DNA of 64,000 nt from assembly GCF_000711695.1 (NCBI RefSeq), contig NW_013546947.1, forward strand, positions 27,744-91,743, written 5' to 3'. Below are positions 12,451 to 24,417 of this stretch, one piece after another; the stretch's first letter is position 1, and each line of letters starts with the position of its first letter. Under the pieces are notes generated by a model. The model was given only the letters and a program-made list of their open reading frames with translations. It searched no databases and was not told the DNA's origin. The position numbers were made by a program, and so were the translations under genes. The DNA comes from Tilletiaria anomala UBC 951 (taxonomy: Eukaryota > Basidiomycota > Exobasidiomycetes > Georgefischeriales > Tilletiariaceae).

Positions 12451-12869
12451 TGGGCGGAACGGAATAGAACGGAAGGGTTAGAAAGAACCACACCCACTCA
12501 ACAGATTGAACTGGCACGAGATTCTAGTCTAATTTGCCCCCCCCACAAAGGGAGAAGTGTGACGAGAAGGCAATCATCTCCGGTTGCACAGTGATAGTGG
12601 TACTTGCTGCGGTCAAGGTCGACGCCCCTTCTTGCCCGACGTAGACCATCCTACAACGCACAAAGCAGACGCTCGCACCGCCCCCATCATCAACTCTGCT
12701 CTCCTTGTCTGCCTGCCTGCGTCTGCACTGCACTGCGCTCCGAGCACCGGCATACGAGCGACCGCTGCTGCGGCGGCTTCGCTGGATTAAGCATTCTCGT
12801 CTGTGGTAAGACAGACGCCTCAGCTTTTGCACACCTTCCCCACCCCCCTCCCCGGTCTCGACATAAAAG

Positions 12870-15010
12870 ATGACCTCTACACCGCACGCCAACTGGCGCA
12901 TCACAGACAAGATCGCCAAGGCAGAGCGCGATGGCTCCATATGGTGGAGCTTCGAGTATTTTCCCCCTCGGTCAGTCCTGTTCGCAGTCGCCGTCACCCG
13001 CTGTCCTAACCGACTGATGAAATCCTACCCTCTTCGCACCATTGTTTCTGCAGGACGTCCCAAGGTCTCACAAACCTCTGTACGTCGTCGCTTTTGTGCC
13101 TGCAATCTCAAGAACCCACCCACCAGACCTGACCCCCTGACCTGACTTGACCTGATTCCCCCCTCCTTTCCTCCTCTACCACCACCACACTCACTTCTTC
13201 CACACGCTCCTCGCACATAGATGACCGCATCGAGCGCATGGGCCAGCTCGGGCCTGAGTTTGTCGACATCACCTTCCGCATGGGCTCAGCCGATCTGACC
13301 TACCAGCTGGTCGACACGGTGCACTCGTACATGGGGCTTGAGACGTGCATGCACCTCACATGTACCAACATGCCGCGCGCAGAGGTGGACCACGCGCTGG
13401 ATGAAGCGCGCCGGCACGGTTGCCGCAACATCCTCGCCCTGCGTGGCGACCCGCCGCTCGGCAAGGACGAGTGGGAGGGCCACGCGGACGGATTCACGTA
13501 CGCCAAGGAGCTCGTCGAGCACATTCGCGCCAAGCACGGCGACTACTTTGCCATTGCCGTCGCCGGCTTCCCCGAGGGGCACATTGAAGCCAAGGATGGC
13601 GAGGCGATCGAGATGCAGCGGCTCAAGGACAAGGTTGATGCCGGCGCCGACTTTATCTTCACGCAGATGTTCTACGACTACGACATCTTTGACGACTGGG
13701 TCCGCAAGGTCCGCCGCGCAGGCATCACCTGCCCCATCGTCCCCGGCGTCATGCCGATTCAGAACTACGGCGGCTTTCAGCGCGCCGTCGCGCGCTTCCG
13801 GACCAAGGTCCCGCAGGAGTTCTATGCGGCGCTCGAGCCGGTCAAGGACGACGACCAAAAGGTGCGCGAGGTCGGCACGCGCCTCGTCGGCGATATGTGC
13901 CGCCGAATCATCGAGAGCGATCTCGGCATCCACGGGCTGCACATCTACACTATGAATCTCGAGCGTGGCCCACGCATGCTGCTCGATTACCTCGGCCTGA
14001 CACCCGATGTGGGAAAAGTGCGCCCAATCCCCTGGACGCCGTCACTGACGCCCAAGCGGCGCGACGAGGGCATCCGCCCGATCTTCTGGGCGAACCGCGC
14101 CAAGTCGTATATCTCACGCACGGAGACCTGGGACGAATTTCCCAATGGCCGCTGGGGTGATGCGCGCTCGCCTGCGTACGGTGACTTTGACGCGTACGGC
14201 GTGCAGCTGCACTGGACCCCCGAAGAGGGCCAGCAGATGTGGGGCTCCCCGCAGAACCTCGACGACATCCGGCGCCTGTTCTGCGACTTTTGCGCCGGCA
14301 AGGTCAAGGCGCTGCCCTGGACCGAGACAGGGATCGCAAAGGAGACGAGCGTGATCAACGACAAGCTCGTCCGCATGAACCAGCTCGGCTTCCTAACCAT
14401 CAACTCGCAGCCCGCCGTCGACAGCGCAAAGAGCACCGACCCTGTGCATGGCTGGGGCCCCAAGAATGGCTACGTTTACCAGAAGGCCTACCTCGAGTTC
14501 TTCGTCTCGCCCGAGCAGCTCGATGCGCTGATCACGCGCATCGAGTCCGACGCGCAGTTCACCTACCACGCCGTTAACGCGCGTGGGGACATGCGCACTA
14601 ACACCAACAGTGAGTCGCCCAATGCCGTCACTTGGGGCGTCTTCCCGCACTGCGAAATCATCCAGCCGACGATCGTCGAGAGCATCTCGTTCCTTGCGTG
14701 GAAGGACGAGGCGTACCAGCTAGGGCGCGAGTGGGCCAAGATCTACCCCGTGGACAGCGTCGCGCGCAAGGTAATCAACGACACGTTCGACCGCTTCTTC
14801 CTCGTCAACATCGTGCACAACGACTTTAAGCGGAAGGACGCCATTTTTGAACCCTTCTTCGACGTTGCCAGCGCAAGCAACGGGTACCGCGGCGTCAACG
14901 GCAGCACGCAGGCCATCAATGACACCAGCGCGTCCCTCGTACACAAAGCACAAGGTCTCAAGGACTCGGTGCTGCCAAAGACGGGTAGCGGCAGCGCAGC
15001 GTTCAACTGA
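12870..15010 (+). CDS. Methylenetetrahydrofolate reductase (MET12/MET13 type)
   Basis: Flavoenzyme reducing 5,10-methylene-THF to 5-methyl-THF for methionine synthesis. Three exons: 12870-12970, 13054-13079 (a 26-nt micro-exon) and 13221-15010; 1917 nt, 638 residues. The N-terminal catalytic barrel shows SFEYFPPR, GLTNLYDRIERM (spanning the micro-exon), MHLTCTNMPRAEVDHAL, NILALRGDPPLG, AVAGFPEGHIEAK, DAGADFIFTQMFYDY and PGVMPIQNYGGFQR. The C-terminal half (PIFWANRAKSYI, WGPKNGYVYQKAYLEFFVSP, TNSESPNAVTWGVFPHCEI, FLVNIVHNDFKR) is the regulatory domain found in fungal and animal enzymes. Length agrees with yeast Met13. Whether it corresponds to Met12 or Met13 cannot be decided by eye. Confidence 0.95.
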
Positions 15011-15404
15011 GGCGCCTCTCGAATCTTCTCCGCCCACTCAACGTGGACTCCCCCCTCCCTGTTTCCCCGAAGAAAAATACATTCAGAACCGACTTTATCA
15101 TAATCACCCTCTAGCCTCAAGCCCCTCAGCACGCCACCGCCGTTAACGAGAACCACCATTGCGCCTATAATGAGATTCACTTCAACTTGAACGTTCTTTG
15201 TTTGCAAGTCGCAGCAGCCCAGCCCAGTCCATCATCTTCTTCTTTTCCGTGCTTGTGCCAGCCGGAGAAAAAAAGCAGCATTACACCGATCCGCCACCTA
15301 TTCTTCGCGTTCAACCATGATCATCCCCCAAAACGACCCCGCCAAAGCAAACGACGCCGCCGGCGCTCTTTTGCAGGCCTTGTAGATTATTCAAAACATT
15401 CAAC
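15011..15404. other. 3' flank of MTHFR and upstream region of a small candidate gene
   Basis: 394 bp, AT-richer than the exons. A 22-codon open frame begins at ATG 15317 and ends at a TAG; I see no independent reason to call it a gene. It may be leader sequence of the candidate at 15405. Confidence 0.4.
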
Positions 15405-15675
15405 ATGCATCACACGCCCCGCTGCACGCTTCGTCCAACTGCATCAAGCTGTACATTTCCATCCCCCATCAACGCCAGACTGACTTACAGGCATTCTCGC
15501 CGAGATTCAGCGACCCGCCATACCACACCACACCACCCACGGAAACACTCGCTCGCTTGGCCCCTTCCGCGCCAATCGCTTCACCCCACCCCGCATTCGC
15601 TGCCGGCCACCGTCGAACGTGGACCTTGTGATCCATCTGCAGTCGATGCGCAGACTGATGGAGGACGAGGTGTAG
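15405..15675 (+). CDS. Candidate small spliced gene, unknown function
   Basis: Not recognised. A protein-like frame ending LVIHLQSMRRLMEDEV at 15675 sits behind a strong acceptor (CTGACTTACAG at 15480-15490). An in-phase donor at 15451 joins it to ATG 15405, giving 76 residues (exons 15405-15450 and 15491-15675, 40-bp intron). The second exon encodes ILAEIQRPAIPHH and GPFRANRFTPPRIRCRPPSN before the charged C-terminus. An alternative start at 15317 uses a different donor and frame. The start and first exon are therefore uncertain; only the second exon is persuasive. Confidence 0.3.
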
Positions 15676-16335
15676 CATGCGGCGTGCCGCAAAAGTTAGG
15701 GAAAACATTCATGTCTAGCTTCTGCATCAGAAATGCAACCTGCCAAAGCCATCGAGCGGGATGTTAGCTATGCATAACGAATGCCTCCCTTTTTGTGCTC
15801 TCGTTTTACGCTCCATGGATCTTACGTGAGACTACGGCAGTGCGTAGCGTGAGTTCCTAGCAAGTAACGAAGCTGGCAAGATGGTAGGGGATATATGTGA
15901 GGTATGAAAGGATCTATCGCATTGTTGACCATCGTGTGGCGCCGTGCAGCGCCCCAACGACCCTCTCCTTAGGTTTCACAGTGATTATAGGCGACAGCCA
16001 GCGTGCTAAACTTTGCTTTGCCTAAGTTTAGTTTTTTTTTCATGTCAGGTCTCTGATCACCATTTCCCCATGTTTGCTTTCCAATGATAGGTATCGCCTT
16101 TCATGCTGAGGTTTCGCGGAGCGTTGACCGGAATTGATGCTTGGCTTGGCCTCTTTGCCTCCCTCGCTTAATTGGTGTAGTACAGGTCGATGAAGCTGCG
16201 CCTGTGCGCGGGCGGTGCGGTAACGTTAGATGCGGGTGCGGGTGAGGATGCGGCCTTGTTGGCGTTAACGTTAGCGTTGTACCCTTGAGCGCTGCTCGGC
16301 GGGTGGATACGTCATTTGTGTCAGTCCAGAGCCCT
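15676..16335. other. Intergenic region
   Basis: 660 bp of mixed composition without a convincing gene. On the minus strand near 16163-16195 a short tail reading SFIDLYYTN then stop follows a CTAAC branch and CAG acceptor. It could be a final exon of the secreted-protein gene to the right, but no in-phase donor was found. Confidence 0.3.
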
Positions 16336-16743
16336 TCAAGAACCCAAGAGAAAAAGAGGACAGGCAGCATGGACTCCCCCGACCATGGCGGCCACAACTC
16401 CGATCCCCGCAGCAGTCAGGGCGTTGGTCTTCTTGTTTTGGACCTTAGTAATGTCGTTCGTCTGTTTCAACAGGTCGATATTCGTCTGGTCGATCTGGGC
16501 CTTGCGGGCGCGCTCGGCTGCTTCGGGATCAGCGAGGGTGGGTGGTTCTGCTGGCGGGGGAGCCAGTGTGCCGGAGGATGCCGACCACTTCTGCGCCTGT
16601 GGTGATGCTGGCGGGGAAGTCTGCGTACCGGAGGGCGTCGAGCCGCCGCCTTTCCCGGCGCGGCGATTCATGTGCTCGGGCACGGGCGCGGCCAACGACG
16701 TGGCAGAGGCAGCGATGAGCGCGATGGCAATTGTGGCAGTCAT
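16336..16743 (-). CDS. Small secreted Ala/Pro-rich protein
   Basis: Predicted 135-residue protein starting at ATG 16743. The N-terminus MTATIAIALIAASATSLA followed by APVPEH is a good signal peptide with a likely cleavage after SLA. The mature part is G/S/P-rich (GKGGGSTPSGTQTSPPAS), then helical and charged (ADPEAAERARKAQIDQTNID, KQTNDITKVQNKK), ending in a hydrophobic segment (LTAAGIGVVAAMVGG) that could be a membrane or GPI-type tail. No family was recognised. The 3' end may be spliced to an exon near 16163-16195. It stands alone at the border of a gene-poor region, a common place for effector-like secreted proteins in smut fungi; that role is speculation. Confidence 0.45.
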   Translation of the reverse strand: MTATIAIALIAASATSLAAPVPEHMNRRAGKGGGSTPSGTQTSPPASPQAQKWSASSGTLAPPPAEPPTLADPEAAERARKAQIDQTNIDLLKQTNDITKVQNKKTNALTAAGIGVVAAMVGGVHAACPLFLLGS

Positions 16744-19700
16744 CGTTGTTCTCGTCGGGAGGGGGATGGACGACTCAACCAGCGAGTGTACCGTGAAGAG
16801 AAGTGCGTTGGACGGGCCATGTGGGTGAGGATCAACCTGAGGAAAAAAGGGCAAGGCCATGAAGAAGCAGCAGGAACAGTCTATCTAAGTTTATGGCATG
16901 GGCCACACTCGCCCTAGGAGTGGCTGTGGCTCCCCCGGCCCCATTCGGCATCATCGGCATTACGATGAGAATGGCTCGAGCGCTCAACAGGTGCGATGCT
17001 CACTTGGGTTCATGATCCTGATACAATTGCAGAGTGCACCCACACTTCATGTTCATATTCACGTAGGCACACCCGTGCATGTGGCGCTCGGGAACTGGCC
17101 TGCCAAAGTCTGCAAACGTGCCCCTCTCGATCGTCCACCTGCCTTCATGGCAAGGATGAAATGGGCCGAGCACGTCATTGGAACCCATGGGAGCCGCCTT
17201 CGTGTGTACATAGGACTTGGCCCGACCTGGTGGCCAGGAACTCCTCGCGCCAAACGTGACCCGGTGCAGCTGCAAGGCCCGAAGTAGCATTGGCAGTCCT
17301 GCAGGAAGGTGCCTCTCGGGAGGACTCGGATGTGCAATAGCGGAGCCAAGTCCAGAGTCCAGTAGAAGTACTATGACAAAGTGTCGAACATCAACGAGAC
17401 CTGCTGCTTGCTCCCTTGCCGACAACTTTCAGCTCAGCGAAAGGGGGTGGGGAAGACTGTGAGTGTATATACACAGAGAGAAGGAGAGCGCGCGAGAACA
17501 GACGAAGGCGCTGCAAGCAGGCTCAGAGTGTCTGATAATGTTGCAGTTGAAATGTAGATAAAAGTGGAGTGAACGGGCAGTGCGGAGCTGGCGGAACCAT
17601 CAGGTGCTTACACCCAAAGCATTTTCAGGCAGCACTCTCCTGCGCTCTGTCCATCGCCCATCGGCGGACGCTGGAATGATGACTTGCAGTCGGCATGGGA
17701 GGCAATGCGGGCGGCTGTTGTCGCGGCATCCTCGCTTCATCTCCACACATCCGGCGAGCAGCTAGTACGCACCGATTCCTCGCTCGTCGAATACGACGGA
17801 TCACTGTTCGTCTGCCCAGACGGCGCCGAATATTCGCTGGCCTTCATCTCACACAAATGGGAACGCGCCCAGCCCACCTACAGCGCGGTACGTTGCAACA
17901 GTTCCGCCTCATGGATGACTTGCTCGATCGTGCCGAACTTCCGACGGGGACGCGAATGCCAGACTGGTGGTGATCATCCCAGACTCTGACATCGAGCACA
18001 TCCTGCAATCCGTGCAAGGGTCCCTCTGCGCGGCCACGGGGGCGAAGTCTTGTCCTCGCACTCGGGCGCACCTAATGGTTCCCATCCCTGGCGGCGACTG
18101 CGGCTGACTTGAGGTGCCGTTGTAAAAAAGTGAAGCCTACCCCGCAGAGTGGCGCCGCCGCGGCTAGCGACAAAAAGCCGCGAGCCGCCGGGTGTGGATC
18201 AACACATTTACGGAGTTACGAGCACTTTGGCCCTACGAACGCAGCTTCCGCAAAAAGCTTAATCGTCCTGGTACACCTAGCGTCGGGGTAAATCGCCACC
18301 GGTACGATCGATCCCCGCTCAGCGCACGATGCGGCTTTCGCGCTGCACACTCCTTGGTTCGGACCCGATGGTCCGCCTGCGGTATTAACCTCCGATAATC
18401 CGGTAGAGTTCAAGAGCAAGGTCGTTGATGTCAATTTGCGCGCGCGCAATGCTGCACACGCGTGCCATCCTCTCCACGCAACCCGTCTGCGAACATCCCT
18501 GAGGCCCCAGTATAAAAGGTGAAGGAGGGCTTGCGGGTGCGCACGGCGGATCCTTGCTTCACGGCACTATTACAGGAAGACAACTGGCCTCGCCTGCTTG
18601 GCGTGGTCGTCCATAGTTTGAATACCATCCACTCGGAGGCAGCAGGAGCACAACCTATGACCCTGTTCTTTGCCCGCGCTCCGCACTCCTGCCAACTCTC
18701 ACGCTCCCCGACACTGTTCATATCTATCGGCAACATCAGCATTTCATACGCTTCCCAGTCGGAGCGAAAGTCCTGAAGGCAAAGCTAGCGGGCGCGGCCG
18801 CTGGGACACATCTGCTCTCCACAGAGGGTCCCTTCTTCATTGCCAAGCAGGTGCGCGACACCAAGAACGCTTTGGCTAGTGGGCACGGGACAATTGTCTC
18901 GCACTCCCGCTGGGTATGGCCTATTGCCTAGCAAGGTGAAAATTTGCTTGAGGGGGAGAGGTTATTGTTGTGAAGGACGGAAAAGAAATCGGGAACATGA
19001 ATTCACCATCAGCACATTCACCAGTGCCTCTCGTCTCCCTTCTTCCACCCATGGTTGACTAGGCGATATATACCTGTATGCTCCACAGACATTTATACAT
19101 TTATACATTTAGCCATTATCCGTGTCTTCGTACAGTGCCTCTGCACCTCTGCGGGTTGGTCTACTGTGAGCGCCAACGGTCGCAACAGTATAATCAAATG
19201 ACTCCAACCGAGAAACGCGAGCGTGCACTTCATAAAGAGGATGGATGATATGTAACTGGTGTCTTACACCGTACACGGTTCCCACCGCCGTCTGTCACGA
19301 TCCCAGTCGCACATACTAAACACTAAGCATTGCACATGCCCTTTCAAGTCTCATCGCTCCCCTGTTGCGGAAGTCGAAGCCAACAGCCTTCCAAATGTAC
19401 TTCTTCGAGATACTAAAAATGCTCCAAGCGGCAACATCAATACAATCGAAGACAATGGTCAGGGAAGATCGCAGGGTACAAAATTGTGTGTACTGACATC
19501 CGTGTTTTGCAGGGTTACTGTCCGTTGGGAACGGCAGCAGGTCTTGTTGTCCCTAGCAGATGGGAGCGCGACGAAGTTAAGAAAGATATCTTGGGGCACG
19601 AGCTGATGCCTTTGGGACGAATGACGCAGGGGCCCTCGTTATCGACAGTCGGACGAGGCGCAAGGACTTTGTTGCTTGCGTAGTCGTGCGAGCAGCGAAC

Positions 19701-21170
19701 TGTTTTCACCGCAGTGGGTTCGGGGTTCGGGGTTCCAGTGGTTGGCGGGGTTTGGTCAGGTCCAGACACAAAGCAAAGGTTGCGGAGTCACGACTGGGTC
19801 GTGTGTGACGTGCCATTAATTGCATGCTACTATGCATGGAGAGCAAATACGAACAACACCTTTATTCCCCCGATCAACTATGGATTCGTGCGCCAGTCTC
19901 GACGTCCTATTCAAAGATGGGCAGGCAATATTCACATACTTCGCTAACTCGAACAGCACAATTTTTTTGCCACCATCACTCATGGTTTTGAAAGGTGGGT
20001 TGTGAACGACATTCGGACAGCACCGATGCTTCCAGATGGCATCGGAGCATTGCTTGATTGTAACGGAGCGTCGGACTCCCTCGAGCCGGGTAGCTCTCGC
20101 CGCTTTCAACTTTGAATGGTCTACTACCACCTTGGGAGAACACGAGGATGCAGAAAAAATGGCGTACAAGCAAGGTACCGTAGCATATCAGGCTTGACTG
20201 CAACCTAGGCGGGGCTTGGTGGAATCCATCAAGAGCGCGCGGGTGCTCATCCATCAGCGCAAAGAGAAAGCACATACAAGCAGGCTTGCCTTTCTGAAAG
20301 ATTCGTCATGATGAGTGTAAGTCGAGGCGCCTCCTCAATAAAGTTGGCAATCTTTACTGATCTGTCGCGGCCTTGGCGTAGCCACCCCTGGGATCGGTCC
20401 GAGTCGGTCATTGATCAATCAACCACTGGGCTCGGCACCGCTGATCGGGCAATTCCTGGCGACAGCAAGCACCCTCAGCATTTGAAGCGCGTCATGACGG
20501 AATAGTGTGCGGGCTTGGATGCGACGTGTGTCTTGTCGTCATTGGAAATCTACAGAGCTGCACATGATATTCAACCCGAAGCTCTGCACAATGGATTGGC
20601 AACAGTGGAGCACATGCTGCTCTTTCTAGCCTCAAATTCTACGGTACCGAATCTTCGCGACTGCAACGAAAACTCTCGATTGGCGTGGAGATGGCGCCTT
20701 CGCACACGTCTCTCCAAACGTCGCCCATAGCCGGACGGCCTAGCCTCTGGAACCCAACACGTAGCGCAGGGGCGGGCGCGCAGCATCGACCGTTCCAACC
20801 TGTGTCCATACGACCCTCAACGGGAGGAGCGTCTCCATCCGGTCAACCAAGAAGCAGCACATGGTCCGGGGTAGCCGGCAACGTAGCACGCAACCCCAAC
20901 CAGCCAGCTCTCGACCTCGCAAGTAGGGGAAGAGTCTAGTTGACGCAGACGTGCATGACGTCGACCTCATTCATTTTGAGGGGAATGATCCGGTATTAGA
21001 ATACTGCCTATAAATTGTATCAGTGCGAAAATGACAACAGCGGCTGCCACAAGGAGAAGACACGGTGAGAGGATGGCGCATGTAAGAGAAAGAAGACCCG
21101 CCTCGAAATGCAAGGGCAGGCGTACTCGTCTCCCTCTCCCTTGAGGGTGGATGTGCCGTGTGCGCGTGCC
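16744..21170. other. Gene-poor region with retroelement remains
   Basis: 4.4 kb without an intact recognised gene. Composition is nearer 50% GC than the flanking exons. It holds the Ty3/gypsy-like relic listed separately, short direct repeats of TTATACA type near 19090-19110 and fragments of protein-like frames near 19380-19690 and 20510-20730 that could not be assigned. Confidence 0.6.
17684..18931 (+). mobile_element. Decayed Ty3/gypsy-like retrotransposon pol relic
   Basis: Three broken plus-strand segments resemble consecutive parts of an LTR-retrotransposon polyprotein. Around 17740-17886 EYSLAFISHKWERAQPTYSA resembles the RNase H block of gypsy elements. Around 17900-18100, in shifted frames, IPDSDIEHILQSVQGSLC resembles the start of the integrase zinc-binding region. 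Around 18580-18690 NWPRLLGVVVHSLNTIHSEA and GAQPMTLFFARAP match the end of the integrase core (usual form NxxxHxxTGxSPFxxxxGR). After another shift at about 18690, EGPFFIAKQVRD (about 18830-18865) fits the integrase C-terminal domain. Stops and frame changes separate them, and no flanking LTRs were found. It is inactive. Confidence 0.6.
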
Positions 21171-23266
21171 CTACTTAGTGCACTGGCTGTCCGAGAATAA
21201 ATTAACGTAGCCCGACGCGGGGTCGTCCGGGTTGACGTACCAAAAGACGACGGCTGCGATGACGTAGACCATCATGAGCAGGTAGCCTTCCAGCCAATTT
21301 GTCTTGCCGTCCTGGATCGCGCTGTTGACAATGAGGACGGCAAGAAAGAGGAAGATGGAGACGAATGGGTCGAACAGCATCGAAAGAGGCTTGTTTGCGA
21401 TCCACGCGATGACAACAAGCAACGGAATGACGAAGCTGCACACGCGTAGGATACATCAGTCGTGCTGGATATGAGAGCACGTGCGCCGTCACAGGGAAAG
21501 GGGGGGAGGACACTCACATCGAAATCTGGATCGAGGAGCCAACCGCAACGCCCATGCTGAGGTCGAGCTTGTCCTTGACAGCGACGGTGACGGCGGTGGC
21601 GTGCTCTGCGGCGTTGCTGACGATGGGGAGGAGGATGAGGCCGATCCAGGTCTTGCTGGGACCGTTGGGGGCGTTGGCGACGCCGTTGATGGCGCTAACG
21701 AGCCACTCGGACGTGACGCCGATGAGGACGGTGGCGACGAGGAGCAGCCCGATGGCGCTGCCTGTGTTGAGCTGCGGCTCCTCCTCCTCGTCGCTGTCGC
21801 CGGTGAACAAGTGCTTGTGCGAGGAGAGAGTGAAGAAAAGGTAGGCGAGGTATATCGTCAGAAGGATGACGGCCGTACCGCGCGAGAAAGAGAGGATGTC
21901 CGCGCGCTCGGTCAAGTCCGGCAGGCTGCCCAGCGTCGCGTGGAACCCAGCGGGGAGCAGCACAGTGATGACGGCCATGACGAGCAGGCTGCTGTTGATC
22001 TGCGCCGCGGTAACCTGGAACGTCTGCTCCGAATAGCGAAGACCGCCAGCGAAGACTTGAAAGGGGGGGGGGTGAAAATAGGGCGAGTCCGCTTCAGTCC
22101 ATGTGGCTCATCTGCTCTCGAGAAAGAGGCGGCAAGAGGTGCCAGGCGGACTCACAGCACATGCCCAAAACGAGGAGGACGTTTGAGAGGACGGAGCCAA
22201 TCAGCGAAGTCTGCACGATGGTCAGCTCGCAGTTGAAGAGGGCGATGATGGCAACAATGAGCTGTAAGCAAGACGAGCAGATGGGGTCAGTGTGTATGCG
22301 GAAGCCGGGGATCAGCCGGTGTGCTCACCTCGACGGCGTTGCCGAGCGTAGCGTTCATAAGGCCTCCGAGTGTCTCCCCGACGCGCAGCGCGATCTCCTC
22401 TGTGCCGAGGCTGAGCATCTGCGCGAGGGGGATGATGGCGAAAAAGGCAGTGACAAAGACGATGACGTCCTTGTTCGCGACGGTCGAGTTTTCGAGCCCA
22501 AAGTGCAGCGCCCACGAGATGGGGATAAATATGAGCAACATGTTGAGCCAGGAGTAGCAGATGATGTTCCGGATCGAGCGCAATGTCGTGGGCGCGGGCG
22601 CCAGGCGGTGCTCTGGGGTCAAGAGTAGTGTGAAGGATCTGTGCGCACAAAAGGAGGCGATGTGCCGCGGAGATGCCGCAGTGAAAGATGCCGGGGACGG
22701 GCAGGAGAGGGGAGGAGAGAACGACGATGAGCTGACGGCAAGCGTAAAGAAAGCAGATGCAGCAGAGGTACACGAACTCACCGCGCCAGCTGCGCGCCTC
22801 CGCCTACAGCGCTCTCCATGGTCGCGCGGCGCGGCGGCCCGGCGCCGGGCCCACCAAGGCCAGGAGCGTCGCCGTTGCGCACATGCGTGTGCGTATTCGT
22901 GCCGGCGGTGCCGCTGGTCATGACGCGCTTGCGCGGCAACGCGTGCGATACGGACGGGTCGTCTGCGTGCCCGTGCCCGCTCTTGTCTGCGTCTGGCGTT
23001 ACGTCTGGGTCTGCACCGAGTACGCCTGCGTTGCTATTGTTGTGGCTACTACTGCTGTTGCTCTTCTCATTGATGGGGGAGGAAGCCGATTCGGTTGACG
23101 ACGCGAGCGCCTGTCGGGTCGCTGCCTTGCCGTCTGCGACGGGGGGCTGGCAGCTGCTACTGCTTCCGGCCGCGGGGCCGTGCTGGCCTTCGACGTCTTC
23201 GTCGCCGCCTGCCATGCGAAGGGCTCCTTCCTCGAGCCCGATGGTGGGGCGCTTGGGGGGTGCCAT
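21171..23266 (-). CDS. VCX1: Vacuolar Ca2+/H+ antiporter (CAX/VCX1 family)
   Basis: Calcium/proton exchanger moving cytosolic Ca2+ into the vacuole. Five exons: 23266-22782, 22638-22329, 22261-22156, 22055-21518, 21435-21171; 1704 nt, 567 residues. The first exon encodes a 160-residue hydrophilic N-terminus. The core has about eleven membrane segments. The c-1 repeat (LMNATLGNAVELIVAIIAL) and c-2 repeat (LPIVSNAAEHATAVTVAV) carry the paired acidic residues of the ion pathway. An acidic loop (TGDSDEEEEPQ) separates the halves. The final exon gives FVIPLLVVIAWI and NWLEGYLLMMVYVIAAV. All junctions are in phase; the acceptor at 22056-22058 is AAG rather than CAG. Phosphate-rich vacuoles also need the endopolyphosphatase found at 59928. 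Confidence 0.93.
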
Positions 23267-24417
23267 GGACAAGCAAGGAGAGCTGAGCTACGCTACGTTG
23301 CGCTCGACTGCGCCGTGCGGTCTCGTAGGTGTCGTGGGTGGACAGTGGCGGTCGCACGCGAGAGCGGCGATGGGGAGACGGAACCTTTCAATAGCAGGCT
23401 CGTGTCGTTGCTGCATTAGTTGCAAGGTGATACCAAGTAGTAGCTCATGCTTTTGTCGCCACCACCATGGACATGTATGTCCCGTGCTGGGAGATGGAGA
23501 TGGTAGGTGCAGCGCTGCATTGCAATGCAATGTTCCAGGGCCACCTGTTGTCCGACCTGTCTGACGGAGCCGCAGAGAGAGCCGACAAGGGCGCTGTTGG
23601 TGTTGCTGTCGCGTTGTGGGAGTGATGCTGCCGCAGCGCGCACTCGCTCACACAGCGCCACACTCAACGTCCTAGGGGGCGATTCTCCAGCGACAGTGAC
23701 AGTGGCAGTGGCAGGGCTGTGCTGCCCGACTTTGCCACTTAGACAGGCAGTGTAAGTTTGTGCGGCTGCTGTCCCCCCCCTCCCAAAAATGGCACACGGC
23801 ACTGCCGCACTCGTCCGCAGGTGCCGCCGTCACGCACAGCACCGCCTCCCACTTCCCCGGCGGTTGGCAACTTTTGCGGTCTCTTCTCCTCGCTGGACGA
23901 TGCAACCCTAAGAAGAACACGCAAAGTGAAACGTGCTACGTGGGGCTACATACTGTAACCCTAAAGCCAAAGGGGCCCGGCTGCAGGGGGGTTGACTTCC
24001 CCCGGCCGTGAAAGCCGCCTGGGAAAGGCGCGGTATAGGAGAACCCCCTCTTGGTGACCGTGAGAAGTGGAAAAAGCACGCAAGTATAACCCCACACCCC
24101 GCTCAACTATGGTTGGTAACCCCGCTCCCGCTTGGTGCGTCCTTCTATGGGCACATGTTGGTTGGGCAGCTTTGCAGCACGCTTGCAAAGGCCAGTGACG
24201 AGAACGAGAGCTGAGGCCACTGCCCGCTCGCCTGCCTCAACCCCCAACCCTCCTCCCTTGCTCCTGTGGCGCGCCTTGTCCTCGCCAAACCCCAACCGCA
24301 CCACTCGTACGGCTTTGCTTTCCACCTACACCTCCCAGGCATCACACGCACCCCACCTTTCGAGCCGGTGCTCCCTTCAAGACCGTGACTGCAGGATCCC
24401 CACATCGCAGTGGCAAC
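23267..24417. other. Divergent intergenic region
   Basis: 1.15 kb between the divergent starts of the Ca2+/H+ exchanger and the 900-residue protein. It contains C-rich and CT-rich tracts (for example 23764-23783) and no supported gene. Confidence 0.5.

Larger units (their letters stand above)
12055..12869. promoter_or_regulatory. Divergent promoter region of APP1-like and MTHFR genes
   Basis: 815 bp between divergent starts. It contains two CACGTG E-boxes (listed separately), a CT-rich leader before the MTHFR ATG and no convincing open reading frame. Confidence 0.6.

Noticed and set aside
19259-19769. Overlapping protein-like frames on both strands near 19.3-19.8 kb
   Set aside because: No ATG start for the plus frame, competing splice choices give different frames, and no family is recognised; left as part of the gene-poor region.
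22060-22075. Poly-G run (and a poly-C run at 44369-44379) as G-quadruplex regulatory elements
   Set aside because: Single homopolymer tracts within an intron and an upstream region; no four-tract quadruplex pattern.
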